Origin: Arthrobacter globiformis
Lineage (GTDB): Bacteria; Actinomycetota; Actinomycetes; Actinomycetales; Micrococcaceae
Assembly: GCF_030817195.1 (NCBI RefSeq)
Contig: NZ_JAUSYZ010000001.1
Span: 4,340,001-4,404,000 of the forward strand
Direction of reading: 5' to 3'
DNA length: 64,000 bases
The notes below the pieces were generated by a model that saw only the letters and a list, made by a program, of their open reading frames with translations, ran no database searches and was not told the origin of the DNA. Below, piece by piece: positions 49,804 to 60,094 of the stretch. Position 1 is the first letter of the stretch. Each line of letters begins with the position of its first letter. A program made the position numbers and the translations under genes.

Positions 49804-51129
49804 TTAGGACGCCGCGCCCAGGGTGATGTCCGCGGTCTGTTCCTGGCCGTCGCGCTGGAAGGTGATCTTCACGGTGGATCCGGCGGCCTGCTCGCGCGCG
49901 GCGGCCGTCAGTTCGGAGGCGTCGGTCACGGTCCGGCCGGCCAGTCCGGTGACCACGTCGCCGGCTTTCAGCCCGGCCCTGTCAGCGGCGGATCCGGAGG
50001 TCACCGAGGCCACTTCCGCGCCGGCCGTGAAGTCCGACGACGACCCTGACGTTTTGTCCTGAACGGACAGTCCCAGCTGGCCATGGGTCGCCTTGCCCGT
50101 GGAGATGATCTCCTCCGCCACCCGCTTCGCCTGGTTGATCGGGATGGAGAAGCCGACGCCGATGTTGCCGCTCTGGGTTGACGAGGACGACGACGATCCC
50201 GCGGACGCGATGGCCACGTTGACGCCGATGATCTCACCCTGGGCGTTGACCAGCGCGCCGCCGGAGTTGCCGGGGTTGATGGCCGCGTCCGTCTGGATGA
50301 CGTTGACGCTGATGGAGTCCTGGGCGGAGGCCGCAACACCGGACTGGGAACCGAGCGGATTCTGTGAAGAGCCCTCCGCCGAGGATCCGTCAGACGTGGC
50401 GGACGACTCCGTCTCGATGGTGCGGTTCACCGCGGAGACGATGCCGTCCGTGACGGTGCCGCTCAGTCCCAGGGGTGCGCCGATGGCGATGGCCTTGTCG
50501 CCCACGTTGACGGCCCCGGAGTCACCGAGGGTTGCCGGGGTCAGCCCCTCGGCGTCGATCTTGATGACGGCCAGGTCGGAGAGCGGGTCGGTGCCCACGA
50601 TGGTGGCCGTGTAGACCTGCCCGTTGTTGGTGCGGACCTCGACGGCGGCGTCCGCGGCTGCCCCGTCCAGCGTGACCACGTGCGTGTTGGTGAGGATGTG
50701 CCCCTCAGTATCCAGGATGATGCCCGAACCGGTGCCGCCGGAGCTGCCGGAGCTGACGCTGATGGTCACCACGCTGGGCGAGGCCTTCTGCGCGGCGGCC
50801 GTGACGGCGTTGACGCTCTCCGTGTTGTTGACGATGACCGGGCTGATCGCGGCCTGCGCCGTGGCGGTCTGCGCCGGCGCGTCAGGCCACAGGGCCGCAA
50901 CCCCGGTGGCCGCCCCGCCGCCCAGTAATCCCGCCGCCACGAGGCACGTGACGAAGACGGCCGGGCCCACCCGCTTCCTGTCCCGCGGCCGGAGCGGCCG
51001 GGCCGGCGGGACCGGGGGCACACCACCGAAAGCCGGCGGGACGGCCACAGGAGGAACGGTCGGCACGGGGCCAGTCCCCTGCGGAACATCGGTGTGAGGG
51101 ACAGGATTGTGGCTGGTCTCCGTGTACAT
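49804..51129 (-). CDS. HtrA/DegP-type serine protease
   Basis: This 441-residue membrane-anchored protease degrades misfolded exported proteins. A Pro-rich cytoplasmic N-terminus (about 1-50) precedes one transmembrane helix (about 55-80). The trypsin-like domain carries the triad H150 (NTHVV), D185 (SDLAVIK) and S289 (GNSGGAL), and a C-terminal PDZ domain spans about 350-435 (AEVASVTSGSAADRAGLKAG). A Ser-rich insertion (about 245-265) lies inside the protease domain. GAGGAGCC precedes ATG 51129. The gene is convergent with the ligase and divergent from the giant operon. Confidence 0.92.
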   Translation of the reverse strand: MYTETSHNPVPHTDVPQGTGPVPTVPPVAVPPAFGGVPPVPPARPLRPRDRKRVGPAVFVTCLVAAGLLGGGAATGVAALWPDAPAQTATAQAAISPVIVNNTESVNAVTAAAQKASPSVVTISVSSGSSGGTGSGIILDTEGHILTNTHVVTLDGAAADAAVEVRTNNGQVYTATIVGTDPLSDLAVIKIDAEGLTPATLGDSGAVNVGDKAIAIGAPLGLSGTVTDGIVSAVNRTIETESSATSDGSSAEGSSQNPLGSQSGVAASAQDSISVNVIQTDAAINPGNSGGALVNAQGEIIGVNVAIASAGSSSSSSTQSGNIGVGFSIPINQAKRVAEEIISTGKATHGQLGLSVQDKTSGSSSDFTAGAEVASVTSGSAADRAGLKAGDVVTGLAGRTVTDASELTAAAREQAAGSTVKITFQRDGQEQTADITLGAAS

Positions 51130-51380
51130 GGGTGGCTCCTCAGGGGTACCGCTCCGGTTCCCGGAGCTTTCCCCCTGATCCTGTCCACCAGGCCTTTGGC
51201 CCTTCTGTCCCGGTGCTGTGCGGAGGCTGTGAAGGTCGCTTTGCCACCAGGGCGACTTTACAAACTATGCATTGACGCCCGTCTTGATCGGGTTCATCAT
51301 GTGGGTGTTTACGCCGCGTCGATACATAGATGCGGCGAACAGACTTCTCGGGCGTTGTGGCCTAACTTCAAGGAACGCAG

Positions 51381-54300
51381 ATGAATCTTCTTGAAAAGCT
51401 TGATCAGGAGGGCATCAGCACGGGCATGGTCGTCGATTCCACGACCTCCGCATTTCTTAGGGCACTGCCGGCGCCGGCAACTTTGACGGTGCCAAGCACA
51501 GTAACCGTGTCGACTCCTCAGGCAATGCCTGCGGTCCTCGGTTCGACCTTCACGGGCCCTGTGACGATTTCAGCCGCAGCCTCCCCGGGCTCGGCGCAGG
51601 CCACAGTGAAACTGAAGCTGGACGGGCTGGCATTAAGCCTGCCGTCCGCTGTTCGGGCGGCTACCCGAACTGTGACGGCCAGTGGCCAGCGCCGGCGGAT
51701 CCGCTATGCAGACGCGGGCGGACCTGCCAGCGTGACGGCAACGGGAACCATCAGCATCATCCTGGCCCAAAGCCACTCCCCTGTGGTTGATGTTTCGCAG
51801 CTCTCGCTATCCCCACAGCCCCGGACCGTGCTGCTACCTGGCAATATCGGCTTGACTCTCCCGGCAACCTTCACTGCCGAGGGTGGGAGCTTCAAAATGG
51901 TGGGAACCGAGTTCGTACTTCCTGAGTCAGTGCCTGTGGTCGGTGGTGTCGCTTGTGAGGCCGACCTGGAATGCGGCAAGGGTCCCTTGAATCTTGACCT
52001 CACCATTCAGCCAGCCCTTGTCACCGATGGTCAAAATGCCCCCGCTATCGGGGGCACGCTTTCATGGCATCTGCCCAACGCCGAATCATTCGACCAGCTT
52101 GTCCCCACCGCCGTCTCTCTCACGCTCGATCTTCCGACGGGCGACGGACTCCTGGGAGCGGGCGGACCGACGGTGAGCACACCATTACGGGTCCGTGCCG
52201 GGATGTCCCGTCCGCCCGAAGATCCCGGTGCGCTTCACGTGACCGTCACGATGGAGTCGGATGCCCCTTCCGGGCTCCTGAGCGTCTTCGACGCCAGCCC
52301 CGGCGCCATCGCTGCGGGCATCACGACGGCGATCGCCCCGGCAATTCTTGCCGATTCACCGACCGCTGCCACCGGCGCGCTTTTCGCGACAGCAGCCCTG
52401 GTGGGCCGCGAACTCGCGGTCAAGGGCGGCTTCACCCTGCATGCAGTCACGCTGGACGCCTCCGTTGAGGGGTCCAGCACAGTCAACGCACTGCTGGACG
52501 TCGAGGGCCTGGTGACGGCCGACCTTTGGCGCTCTGGCCCGCTGGCGGTAGGCATGCGGCCCGGTGCCCGACCTCTTCGGGTGCGCTGGCGGGACGTTGC
52601 GGCTGCAGTGGATCCGGCCGCGGACGTCGGTGAAATGCTGACCCTGGATTTCTCCCGGTCGCGGGTTGAGGTGGTCGATCCGGGTGAATGGACCATCGAC
52701 ACGCCCGGGTCGCTCCTGGACATCGTGGGAACGCGTTCCGGGCACGGCTCTACATGGTTTGAGGTGGACCTGCGGTTCGTCGTGGAGCTTGGCCCCATCA
52801 CAATCAGCGGTGCCACGGTCCGCGCGACCTTCGAAAACGGCGACGTCTCGCTTGGGCTGCGGGGCCTGATCGCCGGCGTCGAAGTTCCCGGCCTGATCAG
52901 CGGCGAGGGCCAGGTGTCCTTCACGCCGGGCGGTTTCGCGGTGGTCCTGGGCGTCGAGGTCCCGCCCGTTGGCCTCGCTGCCCTGGGTTTCCTGCGTTAC
53001 GACGACCTTCCGCAGGGCCGCAAGACAGAACTCGGCTTCGCCGTCGACCTGCCCGGCCCCATACCCCTGGGCCCGACAGGGCTAGGGCTCTACGGAGTGC
53101 TCGGAACCTTCGGCTACAACGCTCGCATGCCTGCCCTCGATGCAGCCAACCCCTTCCTGTCGCTCCGGAAATGGAAGCCGTGGGTACCGCTGGACTTCGG
53201 ACCGGGCAACATGACCATCGGCATCGGCGTCAGCATCGGCACCGCACCCGACAACGGCTTCTTCTTCAGTTCCCTCGGCGTCCTCGGTCTCACCGTCCCC
53301 GCATTCGACCTGCGCGTTGGCCTTGACGGGAACCTGTTGGCAAAGCGCAAGACCCTGACGCGCTCGATCCTGGACAAGCTGAAGGATCGGGCGGATCATC
53401 CGCCACCCGCAGAACTTGCGATCTCCGTCTTTGGCGGGGTCGCCGCCACTACTGACGCACTCGACATCGCAGTGGCCGGGAAGTTCACCATTGATTATCT
53501 CGTCGCGGTGGATGTGCCGCTGGCCGCGCATTTCCCCTTCCGCGGCGCCAACTGGTGGATCCGGAATGGCAGCGACGACGGAATAATGGCGCCAACAAAC
53601 CGTCCGCCCGGCCCCATCAGGGCCCGGGTTCTGCCGAAAACACCCTTCGAGTGCGGGGGCTGGGCATTCCTCATGGTGCACGGCGCCGGAATCAACGCTC
53701 CGAGCCTGATGGGAGACCCCGCCATCCCGGCGACGACGGGCTTTACCATCGGACTCGGGGCGGGCATAGAGGTGGTCATCGGGGCCAAGGGCATTCTGTG
53801 GGCAGAGATCACCGCCCGCCTGACAGCACTCATCAGCACCAGGCCCCGGTTGGTCCGCATCACCGCAAACGTCAGTGGAACGTTGGGGATTGGGCCCTTC
53901 CATATCGGGCTTTCCGCCGAAGTGACCCTCCAGGTATGGTCTGACCGGCAAGGCGACATCCTTTATGCCTACAAGCTGCAGGTGTGCGGCGAAATCGACC
54001 TGTTTTTCGACACCCTCCGCAAATGCATCACGATCAACACCCTGGACGCCGCACCAGCCCCGTTGGCACCAGCCCCGGCCCCTGAAGACTGGCCCTGGCC
54101 GGACGTGTTCCTCGCCGACGGGCTCGGGCGTTCCCTCCCCGCCGCCGACGGCGCAGCCGGTTCCCAGCAACGGCCGGCCAGCGGCAGCGGACCGGTCCCC
54201 GACGGCGGGTGGGCCAAGGCACCCGTGGTTTGGCCCGACGTCGTACCCATCCTGGCCTTTCCGATCGCACCGGCCGTCGGCACCGCGAACATCACCTCGC

Positions 54301-56567
54301 CGGCCCCCTCGATCAACCTCGGTCTGGTCAGCTCCGGTGGCGCAACCATCACCTGGACCCTGCAGGACGTCGTACTCGAGGACGTGACGAACCCCGGGGC
54401 AATCACCTCCATTCCGCTCTACGACACGTCACGCTGGCAGCCGCCGGCGGACACGGGGACGTGGCCGGCCGGAACGTCCAACACACGGGAACTGGTTCTG
54501 CTGCGCCGCACGCTCCTGGCGTGGGCGGCGCACATCGCCGGTGACGGAAGCCACCTGAAACCGATGATGGATCCGGGCCAGCTCATCGGCGGCGCCTGCC
54601 TCTGGAGTGCATCGGAAGGGCCGGGGTGGGCCGTGGGCAGGGATGCCACTCCCCTGGATACGGCGGACTGGCATGTCCCGGCCGAACACTCCGGGTGGGA
54701 TGCCCGCACCCTGCTGACCTTCGCTAACGGCACCGGCTTCACCGTCAGAACCGTACCGGTGTTACCCATGGGTGCGCCGTCCCAGCTTCCTCCCGCCACC
54801 ATCCCTGCCGGCCCGGCGGGCCTCTCCTCTGAAGCGACAGCGGACGGCCGACGGTTCGCGAGCGCCTTCCGCCTGACCGGCTCGGTCTTCATCGTCCGCG
54901 AGCCCTTCCTGTGGATGCGGACCTCCGTCACGCTTGATGAGCCGGTTGTGGACGGCAGACTGCACCTCCTCCTAGCCATGAACGACGGCGAGAACCCCTA
55001 CGACTTCTACGCCGGCACCGCATCGGCCCGCACGAAAGGTGGAACCACCGTCGCAGTGTCGGTTGAGCCCGGGGACAAGACACCCGACGGTTCCGGCGTG
55101 GTTGTAACCCTGGCCCTGCCGCCCTCACCCGACGATCCAATCGCCGTGATCGATTTCGAGCTCTCCTGGGGGCAGCCCGCCTACATCCTTGGGCTGATAG
55201 CCACCACCGGCAAGGATCACGCCGCGGCTATGCGCGGCCGGGACGCGCAGAAGGCCTCAAACAACGCCGATGCGGCGGGCTCAGCCGTCCCCGCGAAGCT
55301 AAGCAAATTGCTGACGCCGGGGCACCGATACCGCATCAGCGCCACCCTGGGCTGGGAGAGCGCGCTGAACGTCGCAGGGATCAACGCTGCGCCGGACAGC
55401 TCAGGCCCCGGCCCGTTCACCCAGTCGTGGTACTTCGCCACCGCCGGAAGGGACCCGAACCCGCCAGCCAAACCGGCAACACCACAGCAGGCCACACAAC
55501 TGGTGAAAGCCGGCACCGCCTCCGGATACTCCTCAAAGTGGAAACTCGTCGAATCCGCCGCCCCGGCCTTCACGGCCACCGGGGCCCGGATTGAAGCCCA
55601 CCTCGCCACCGCCGTCCTGCTCGATACCTTCAAGCCCGGCTACCTGGCCCGGTACGTCAAAGGCTTCACCCCCGCAGACCACACCGAATACCTTTTCCCC
55701 GCTGACCGCCCCGGAATCGAGTTCCTGGCGATGCACATCGTCGAACTCGCCGGGCTCTACAGCAGGGATGTCGGCCTGCTCGTCCGCCGGGTCGACAAGG
55801 CAGCACCCGACATCTACGCCGTCCCGGTCCCCCAGCCCGCCAAGTCCAAACCGAAACTGGCCCTGGCGTCCGCGGTGGCAATGGCGGCCAAGAATGCGGG
55901 ATGCCCGGTCCCGCCCACCGAGTCCGCGCTCACGTTGCCACAGGACCTGCAAATGGGGGCAAGCTACGAGCTTTCCTGCGTTCTGCCGGAAGCGGGGAAC
56001 CTGCACCCGGGCAAATGGACACCCTCCATCGGCGGCATCACCTTCACGACCTCCAACTACACCGGCCCCGCCGACCTCCTGCACTCGTTCGGGTTCGCTT
56101 CCGGTGGGAGCGGGGCGGCACACGGTGACTTGGCGGTGGTCCCGGTGACGACGGCGGCCGGGCACGTCCAGGACGACGCCGAACTCGAGCGCCTGGTTGA
56201 TGCGCTCGGTCTCCCCCCGCTCCGGCCCGTCCGGGCCAACCGCTCCAGCCTGCTCTGGGCGCTTGCCGGCGGCAGATGGGCCCTGGCCGGCCTGCTGCTG
56301 GAATCGACGGAACCATTTATCCGCGATGAGTCCCGCCGAATGGGTCTACGGGACGCGAAACTCTCAGGAACCGAGCTGCCGGTCCGCGTCGTGAACAGGG
56401 CGAGCACCACAGCACTTTGGCTTGCCACCACGCCGCTGAATGTCAGCTCCCCGGTGAGCCTTGTGGTCCGGGCCACCGACCGGCTCACTGACTTCACCTG
56501 CGGAGTGACGGTCACGGCTCCGCCCCGCTTCACCTCCGCGATCCTGACCGCTGTGGAGGACCAATGA
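51381..56567 (+). CDS. Giant protein of unknown function, possibly DUF6603-like (first of two)
   Basis: This 1728-residue protein has no signal peptide and no clear transmembrane segment. The N-terminal half (about 1-885) is Gly- and beta-rich, and GPIPLGPTGLGLYGVLGTFG near 562 resembles DUF6603-type giant proteins, an identification I hold loosely. A Pro/Ala-rich hinge (about 886-915; PAPLAPAPAPEDWPWPD) joins a second beta-rich half (about 950-1728) with tryptophan-rich stretches. AAGGAACGCAG precedes ATG 51381. The stop overlaps the next giant gene by 4 nt (ATGA), so the two are made together. It could be a large scaffold, a toxin-like or an export-complex protein; I cannot assign a function. 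Confidence 0.75.
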   Translation: MNLLEKLDQEGISTGMVVDSTTSAFLRALPAPATLTVPSTVTVSTPQAMPAVLGSTFTGPVTISAAASPGSAQATVKLKLDGLALSLPSAVRAATRTVTASGQRRRIRYADAGGPASVTATGTISIILAQSHSPVVDVSQLSLSPQPRTVLLPGNIGLTLPATFTAEGGSFKMVGTEFVLPESVPVVGGVACEADLECGKGPLNLDLTIQPALVTDGQNAPAIGGTLSWHLPNAESFDQLVPTAVSLTLDLPTGDGLLGAGGPTVSTPLRVRAGMSRPPEDPGALHVTVTMESDAPSGLLSVFDASPGAIAAGITTAIAPAILADSPTAATGALFATAALVGRELAVKGGFTLHAVTLDASVEGSSTVNALLDVEGLVTADLWRSGPLAVGMRPGARPLRVRWRDVAAAVDPAADVGEMLTLDFSRSRVEVVDPGEWTIDTPGSLLDIVGTRSGHGSTWFEVDLRFVVELGPITISGATVRATFENGDVSLGLRGLIAGVEVPGLISGEGQVSFTPGGFAVVLGVEVPPVGLAALGFLRYDDLPQGRKTELGFAVDLPGPIPLGPTGLGLYGVLGTFGYNARMPALDAANPFLSLRKWKPWVPLDFGPGNMTIGIGVSIGTAPDNGFFFSSLGVLGLTVPAFDLRVGLDGNLLAKRKTLTRSILDKLKDRADHPPPAELAISVFGGVAATTDALDIAVAGKFTIDYLVAVDVPLAAHFPFRGANWWIRNGSDDGIMAPTNRPPGPIRARVLPKTPFECGGWAFLMVHGAGINAPSLMGDPAIPATTGFTIGLGAGIEVVIGAKGILWAEITARLTALISTRPRLVRITANVSGTLGIGPFHIGLSAEVTLQVWSDRQGDILYAYKLQVCGEIDLFFDTLRKCITINTLDAAPAPLAPAPAPEDWPWPDVFLADGLGRSLPAADGAAGSQQRPASGSGPVPDGGWAKAPVVWPDVVPILAFPIAPAVGTANITSPAPSINLGLVSSGGATITWTLQDVVLEDVTNPGAITSIPLYDTSRWQPPADTGTWPAGTSNTRELVLLRRTLLAWAAHIAGDGSHLKPMMDPGQLIGGACLWSASEGPGWAVGRDATPLDTADWHVPAEHSGWDARTLLTFANGTGFTVRTVPVLPMGAPSQLPPATIPAGPAGLSSEATADGRRFASAFRLTGSVFIVREPFLWMRTSVTLDEPVVDGRLHLLLAMNDGENPYDFYAGTASARTKGGTTVAVSVEPGDKTPDGSGVVVTLALPPSPDDPIAVIDFELSWGQPAYILGLIATTGKDHAAAMRGRDAQKASNNADAAGSAVPAKLSKLLTPGHRYRISATLGWESALNVAGINAAPDSSGPGPFTQSWYFATAGRDPNPPAKPATPQQATQLVKAGTASGYSSKWKLVESAAPAFTATGARIEAHLATAVLLDTFKPGYLARYVKGFTPADHTEYLFPADRPGIEFLAMHIVELAGLYSRDVGLLVRRVDKAAPDIYAVPVPQPAKSKPKLALASAVAMAAKNAGCPVPPTESALTLPQDLQMGASYELSCVLPEAGNLHPGKWTPSIGGITFTTSNYTGPADLLHSFGFASGGSGAAHGDLAVVPVTTAAGHVQDDAELERLVDALGLPPLRPVRANRSSLLWALAGGRWALAGLLLESTEPFIRDESRRMGLRDAKLSGTELPVRVVNRASTTALWLATTPLNVSSPVSLVVRATDRLTDFTCGVTVTAPPRFTSAILTAVEDQ

Positions 56568-59500
56568 GCATCGTTTTCTGCGACCGCGCCACCGCGTTCG
56601 GTGACATCGCCTGGCTGACCGGCGACGGAACGGACCCGCAGATACCCGACGGCGTCCACTGGCACGTCACTATGGGGCCCAATGGGGGCCTGCCCGCAGG
56701 GCCCACCATAATCGTGGACCTGAAGCCCAACTCTGACAGTTGCCGTCCAGGGAACCTGCTGCGTTACTTCGGACAGGGCGGACTCGGCAGCTGGCAAATC
56801 GACGCCGACCAAGGCCACGAGCTCACGCTGGTCTTCGAGCAACCGGGACTCGGGCCAGAGGTGCTGGGCTGGGCCTTCATCCAGGGCGACGGCGAACTCA
56901 CAGTGTCGGCTTCCGATCCCTGGCTCACCCGGCAGGGCCTTTGGTCGGTGAATGCGGCCCGGTCAAGGCCTGGCCCCGTTGATTCCACCCGCTGGCGGCT
57001 CGCATCCGCAGATTGCCAGGTCGTGCGCATTACCGGACACGGGACGGTCTCAGAGGCATGGGCTTACATCGGCAGCAGCAGCGTCAACATGGACCAGGCC
57101 CGAGTGCTCAGCTGTGCCTCGCTGGCACACGACACAGCACAAGACATCCCGTACTACCTCCCCGCCAGCGACGGCAGCGATGACTGGAAAGCCCGCGTCG
57201 GCCGCTCGGCGCCGATCCAGCGGTTCCCCTCGGACCCGGAACGTCCGGGAGAGTCCGACCCCGACCCGGACCGCGAGATCTTCCGGATCCGCACGCTGAT
57301 CGACCCGCCGCCCGATCCCAGCACCGGCACCGCTGTCCAGGGCGTCGCAGCATGGTGCCGGAAAGCATACGGAGCCCTCAACAGCGGCGTGCAGGGAACC
57401 ATCGACGGCGTGGCCAACGGCACCACCGTGTCCCAGCCCGCCGACGACGTGTACCTGCAGGCCTCCATTGATCCCGGCGTAGCACGCTGGCAGGGCCTTT
57501 CGGGCACGCTTGATCAGGAACCGGATCTGACCGACGCCCCCAACCGGATAGGGCTTGCCGCCGCCTTCGTCCCCGTGTTCCGCCTGCTCCGTCCCGGACA
57601 GTCTCCTGCCCCACCAGCAGGTGACGCGGAGGCGTTCTACGAGGACAGGATCGGTGGATTTTTCCACCTGCAGGAGGTCACGCGCGATTTTCCCCAGCTC
57701 GAAGACGGCAGCCAGTGGGAACTCGTACTCCTTGCAGTGCCCCTGCCCTACCTGCGCGAATGCCCCCAGGACAAGCCCGAGCCGCCCGAACTTCTCCCGC
57801 TGGGTGCCTCCTGGAACGCCGTCACCACCGGCCGCTGGTCGGCCACAGTAGGCATTGACCGGCTGGTGCCCCGCGGCGAGGTCGCCTTCGTCCAGACAGA
57901 ACCAACACGCACCACCCTGCACCCAGGACACGCTGGCGCACCCGAGCCGATGATTGCAGGGTACTCCAAACCGCACGGGCACGTTCTCACAGCCGCCGGG
58001 ATCCCCGGCGGGCACCCATCCATCACAGTCGGCGTCAGCCTCCAGGACTGGCTCGGACGCTGGGGCGACATGGGCGAAGTGATCCTCCACCGGCCCGCCC
58101 GGCCTCCGGTCCCCCCGCCCCAAGGCAGCACTCTGGTCATCCCGGGCGCTGTCCCCGCCGGCATCGCCCCCGCCTCCTCCGCCACGGTGCGCGCCGACAT
58201 CAGCGTGCAGTGGCCGGCCGGCCCCGGGGCCGTCCCCCTGAACGGGTTGCGCGTCGCTGTTCCGCCGGAACCCTCGCCGCGTGTACTGAATATCGGGCAA
58301 GGTGACGTCAAGAACGGACTGATCAGCCGCACAGTCGAGTTCCCGGCCCGGGAAACGACACCGGGCGAAGTGGCCGTTGACACCCTGACGCTGCAAAGCA
58401 CCGACGCCGACGGCAGGACCTCCTCCACGGTCACCGTCACCGCGCGGATCGTTGATCCCCGCCCCATTCGGGCCCCAGTGGCCAGCCCCCGGCTCATCGC
58501 GAGCACCCGCCGCGGCAACAGCCCGTCCGTCACGGTGACACTGTCCATCACCGCAGCCCCCAACGCCCGCGCCTACCGCGTCCTCATCGCGGGCGAAACC
58601 ACACTCAGAAGGGCGTTCGGCCTGCCTGCCCCGGACCCCGCCGAACCGCGCGCGGAACGGGCCGCAACCGTCCGGCGCGCCATGGCCGGCCGCGACCGAC
58701 GAAACCTCTATTCATGGGCATCAGCGAAAACGTATACAGTCCAGGACGGCGCTGCCCGGGCCACCATCGACCTGCCCGCCGGAACCGACGGCGTGGTGTT
58801 CGCCCGCGCCGTCGCCGTCACCACCATCCACGGAAACCCGCCGACAGAGTCGGTGTCCACCCCGTTCGAACGCACCGAACCCGTCGCCGTCGTCGTGCCC
58901 CTCAGCGACTTCCCGCCCGTGCCCGACATACGGACGTCCGCGCGCGAGGACGGCTCCGCGGCCGTCACCGTCCGCGTCACCCATCCACCTGCGGCCATGC
59001 TTTCCAGCCTCCATATCGACGGCGAACCCGAGGCACGTATACAGGCGCGCCTTGTCGAGTACCTGGCCAATGCAGAACCCGTGTTCTGGCCCCAGATCAG
59101 CACCCTCACGCTGGAACCGTCCCCCGAGGACCCGGCCGTGTTTGACGGCACGGCCATCATCCGGGGACGTCCCTGGCAGCGAACCGCCGTCGCCGCCTGT
59201 GTCCGGTACCCGGCGGAGCCAACCCTCGCGGCCGGAGACATCGCCATCGCCAGCGAGATCCGCGCCACCGGGCTGCAGTACGAACACATCCCGTCACCCT
59301 GGGGACCGTATTCCGCCCCGGCCTGGCTCGACTTCCGCGGAAACGTGCCAACCCTCGAGTTTTCACACACCCTCTCACATGGCGGACACTCCGTGTCGGT
59401 CACAGCCACGGGCCTACCGACCCTGCCCCCAGGGGCTCCGGCATGGGCAATGCAGCTGTTGCGCGGAACGTCGAGCCTGGCGCCAGACGCAGGCCCGGGT

Positions 59501-59623
59501 GGGGACCCGGTTCCGGCGTCCACGGGCCTCAGTCTGATGCCGCGCCCCTCCTACAGATACGCTGTGCTCCTCATCGATCCGTTTGGAGGCCAGCACGGAC
59601 CGGTGGCGGTTCCCCTAGTGTGA
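56564..59623 (+). CDS. Second giant protein of the pair, with fibronectin-like C-terminal half
   Basis: This 1019-residue protein is translationally coupled to the 1728-residue product before it. No signal peptide or membrane helix is seen. The N-terminal third is mixed alpha/beta, and WHVTMGPNGGLPAGPTIIV lies near the start. The middle has VSLQDWLGRWGDMGEVILHR (about 487-506). The C-terminal half (about 510-1019) looks like a chain of beta-sandwich modules with Val/Thr-rich strands (VTLSITAAPNARAYRVLIAG, SAAVTVRVTHPPAAMLSSLH). It may be the partner or surface of the first giant protein. No adjacent gene reveals its job. Confidence 0.75.
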   Translation: MSIVFCDRATAFGDIAWLTGDGTDPQIPDGVHWHVTMGPNGGLPAGPTIIVDLKPNSDSCRPGNLLRYFGQGGLGSWQIDADQGHELTLVFEQPGLGPEVLGWAFIQGDGELTVSASDPWLTRQGLWSVNAARSRPGPVDSTRWRLASADCQVVRITGHGTVSEAWAYIGSSSVNMDQARVLSCASLAHDTAQDIPYYLPASDGSDDWKARVGRSAPIQRFPSDPERPGESDPDPDREIFRIRTLIDPPPDPSTGTAVQGVAAWCRKAYGALNSGVQGTIDGVANGTTVSQPADDVYLQASIDPGVARWQGLSGTLDQEPDLTDAPNRIGLAAAFVPVFRLLRPGQSPAPPAGDAEAFYEDRIGGFFHLQEVTRDFPQLEDGSQWELVLLAVPLPYLRECPQDKPEPPELLPLGASWNAVTTGRWSATVGIDRLVPRGEVAFVQTEPTRTTLHPGHAGAPEPMIAGYSKPHGHVLTAAGIPGGHPSITVGVSLQDWLGRWGDMGEVILHRPARPPVPPPQGSTLVIPGAVPAGIAPASSATVRADISVQWPAGPGAVPLNGLRVAVPPEPSPRVLNIGQGDVKNGLISRTVEFPARETTPGEVAVDTLTLQSTDADGRTSSTVTVTARIVDPRPIRAPVASPRLIASTRRGNSPSVTVTLSITAAPNARAYRVLIAGETTLRRAFGLPAPDPAEPRAERAATVRRAMAGRDRRNLYSWASAKTYTVQDGAARATIDLPAGTDGVVFARAVAVTTIHGNPPTESVSTPFERTEPVAVVVPLSDFPPVPDIRTSAREDGSAAVTVRVTHPPAAMLSSLHIDGEPEARIQARLVEYLANAEPVFWPQISTLTLEPSPEDPAVFDGTAIIRGRPWQRTAVAACVRYPAEPTLAAGDIAIASEIRATGLQYEHIPSPWGPYSAPAWLDFRGNVPTLEFSHTLSHGGHSVSVTATGLPTLPPGAPAWAMQLLRGTSSLAPDAGPGGDPVPASTGLSLMPRPSYRYAVLLIDPFGGQHGPVAVPLV

Positions 59624-59670
59624 AAGCTACAACAAGTGCCTGATGACAATTTGAAGGAGGCCTGAACACG

Positions 59671-60009
59671 ATGTTCACGAAGAAGGGTGACGCAGCCGTT
59701 CTCAGCAAGCTCAGCGAAGCCCCCGCACAGTACCGTGAGATAGCGGAACGCCTGCATCGCATCATCCGGGAGAGCGCGCCCTCGTTGGAGCCGATCGTCC
59801 GCTGGGGACTCCCGTTCTACGTGAAGGACGGCAAGGACATCTGCTACATCAAACCGGATAAGGACTTCATCGCATTCGGCTTTGGCGAAGTTGTGAACCC
59901 CGCACGCGAGGAGGACGCCCACATGCACCCGGTCGCGTGGACCATCACCTCGCTGGATGCTGCGACGGAGGCCAGGATTCGCGCGCTCGTCGAGAAAGCG
60001 GTTGCCTGA
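59671..60009 (+). CDS. DUF1801 family protein
   Basis: This 112-residue soluble protein matches DUF1801 (YdhG/YjhX-like alpha/beta proteins of unknown role). Family residues include SLEPIVRWGLPFYVKDGKDI and FIAFGFGEVV. GAAGGAGG lies 8-9 nt before ATG 59671. It lies 47 nt after the giant operon and could be its last gene, though this may be coincidental. Confidence 0.85.
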   Translation: MFTKKGDAAVLSKLSEAPAQYREIAERLHRIIRESAPSLEPIVRWGLPFYVKDGKDICYIKPDKDFIAFGFGEVVNPAREEDAHMHPVAWTITSLDAATEARIRALVEKAVA

Positions 60010-60094
60010 CACGGTCCCGTGCCACACAGTGGGTGCCTGCCGTGGTCAGGCCAGCAGCTGCCCTACTCACCGCCTCAAGCAGCACCGGGAAACG

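Noticed and set aside
51381..59623. Contractile injection or Tc-toxin genes
   Set aside because: No sheath, tube, baseplate or RHS-type motif was recognised in either giant protein or its neighbours.
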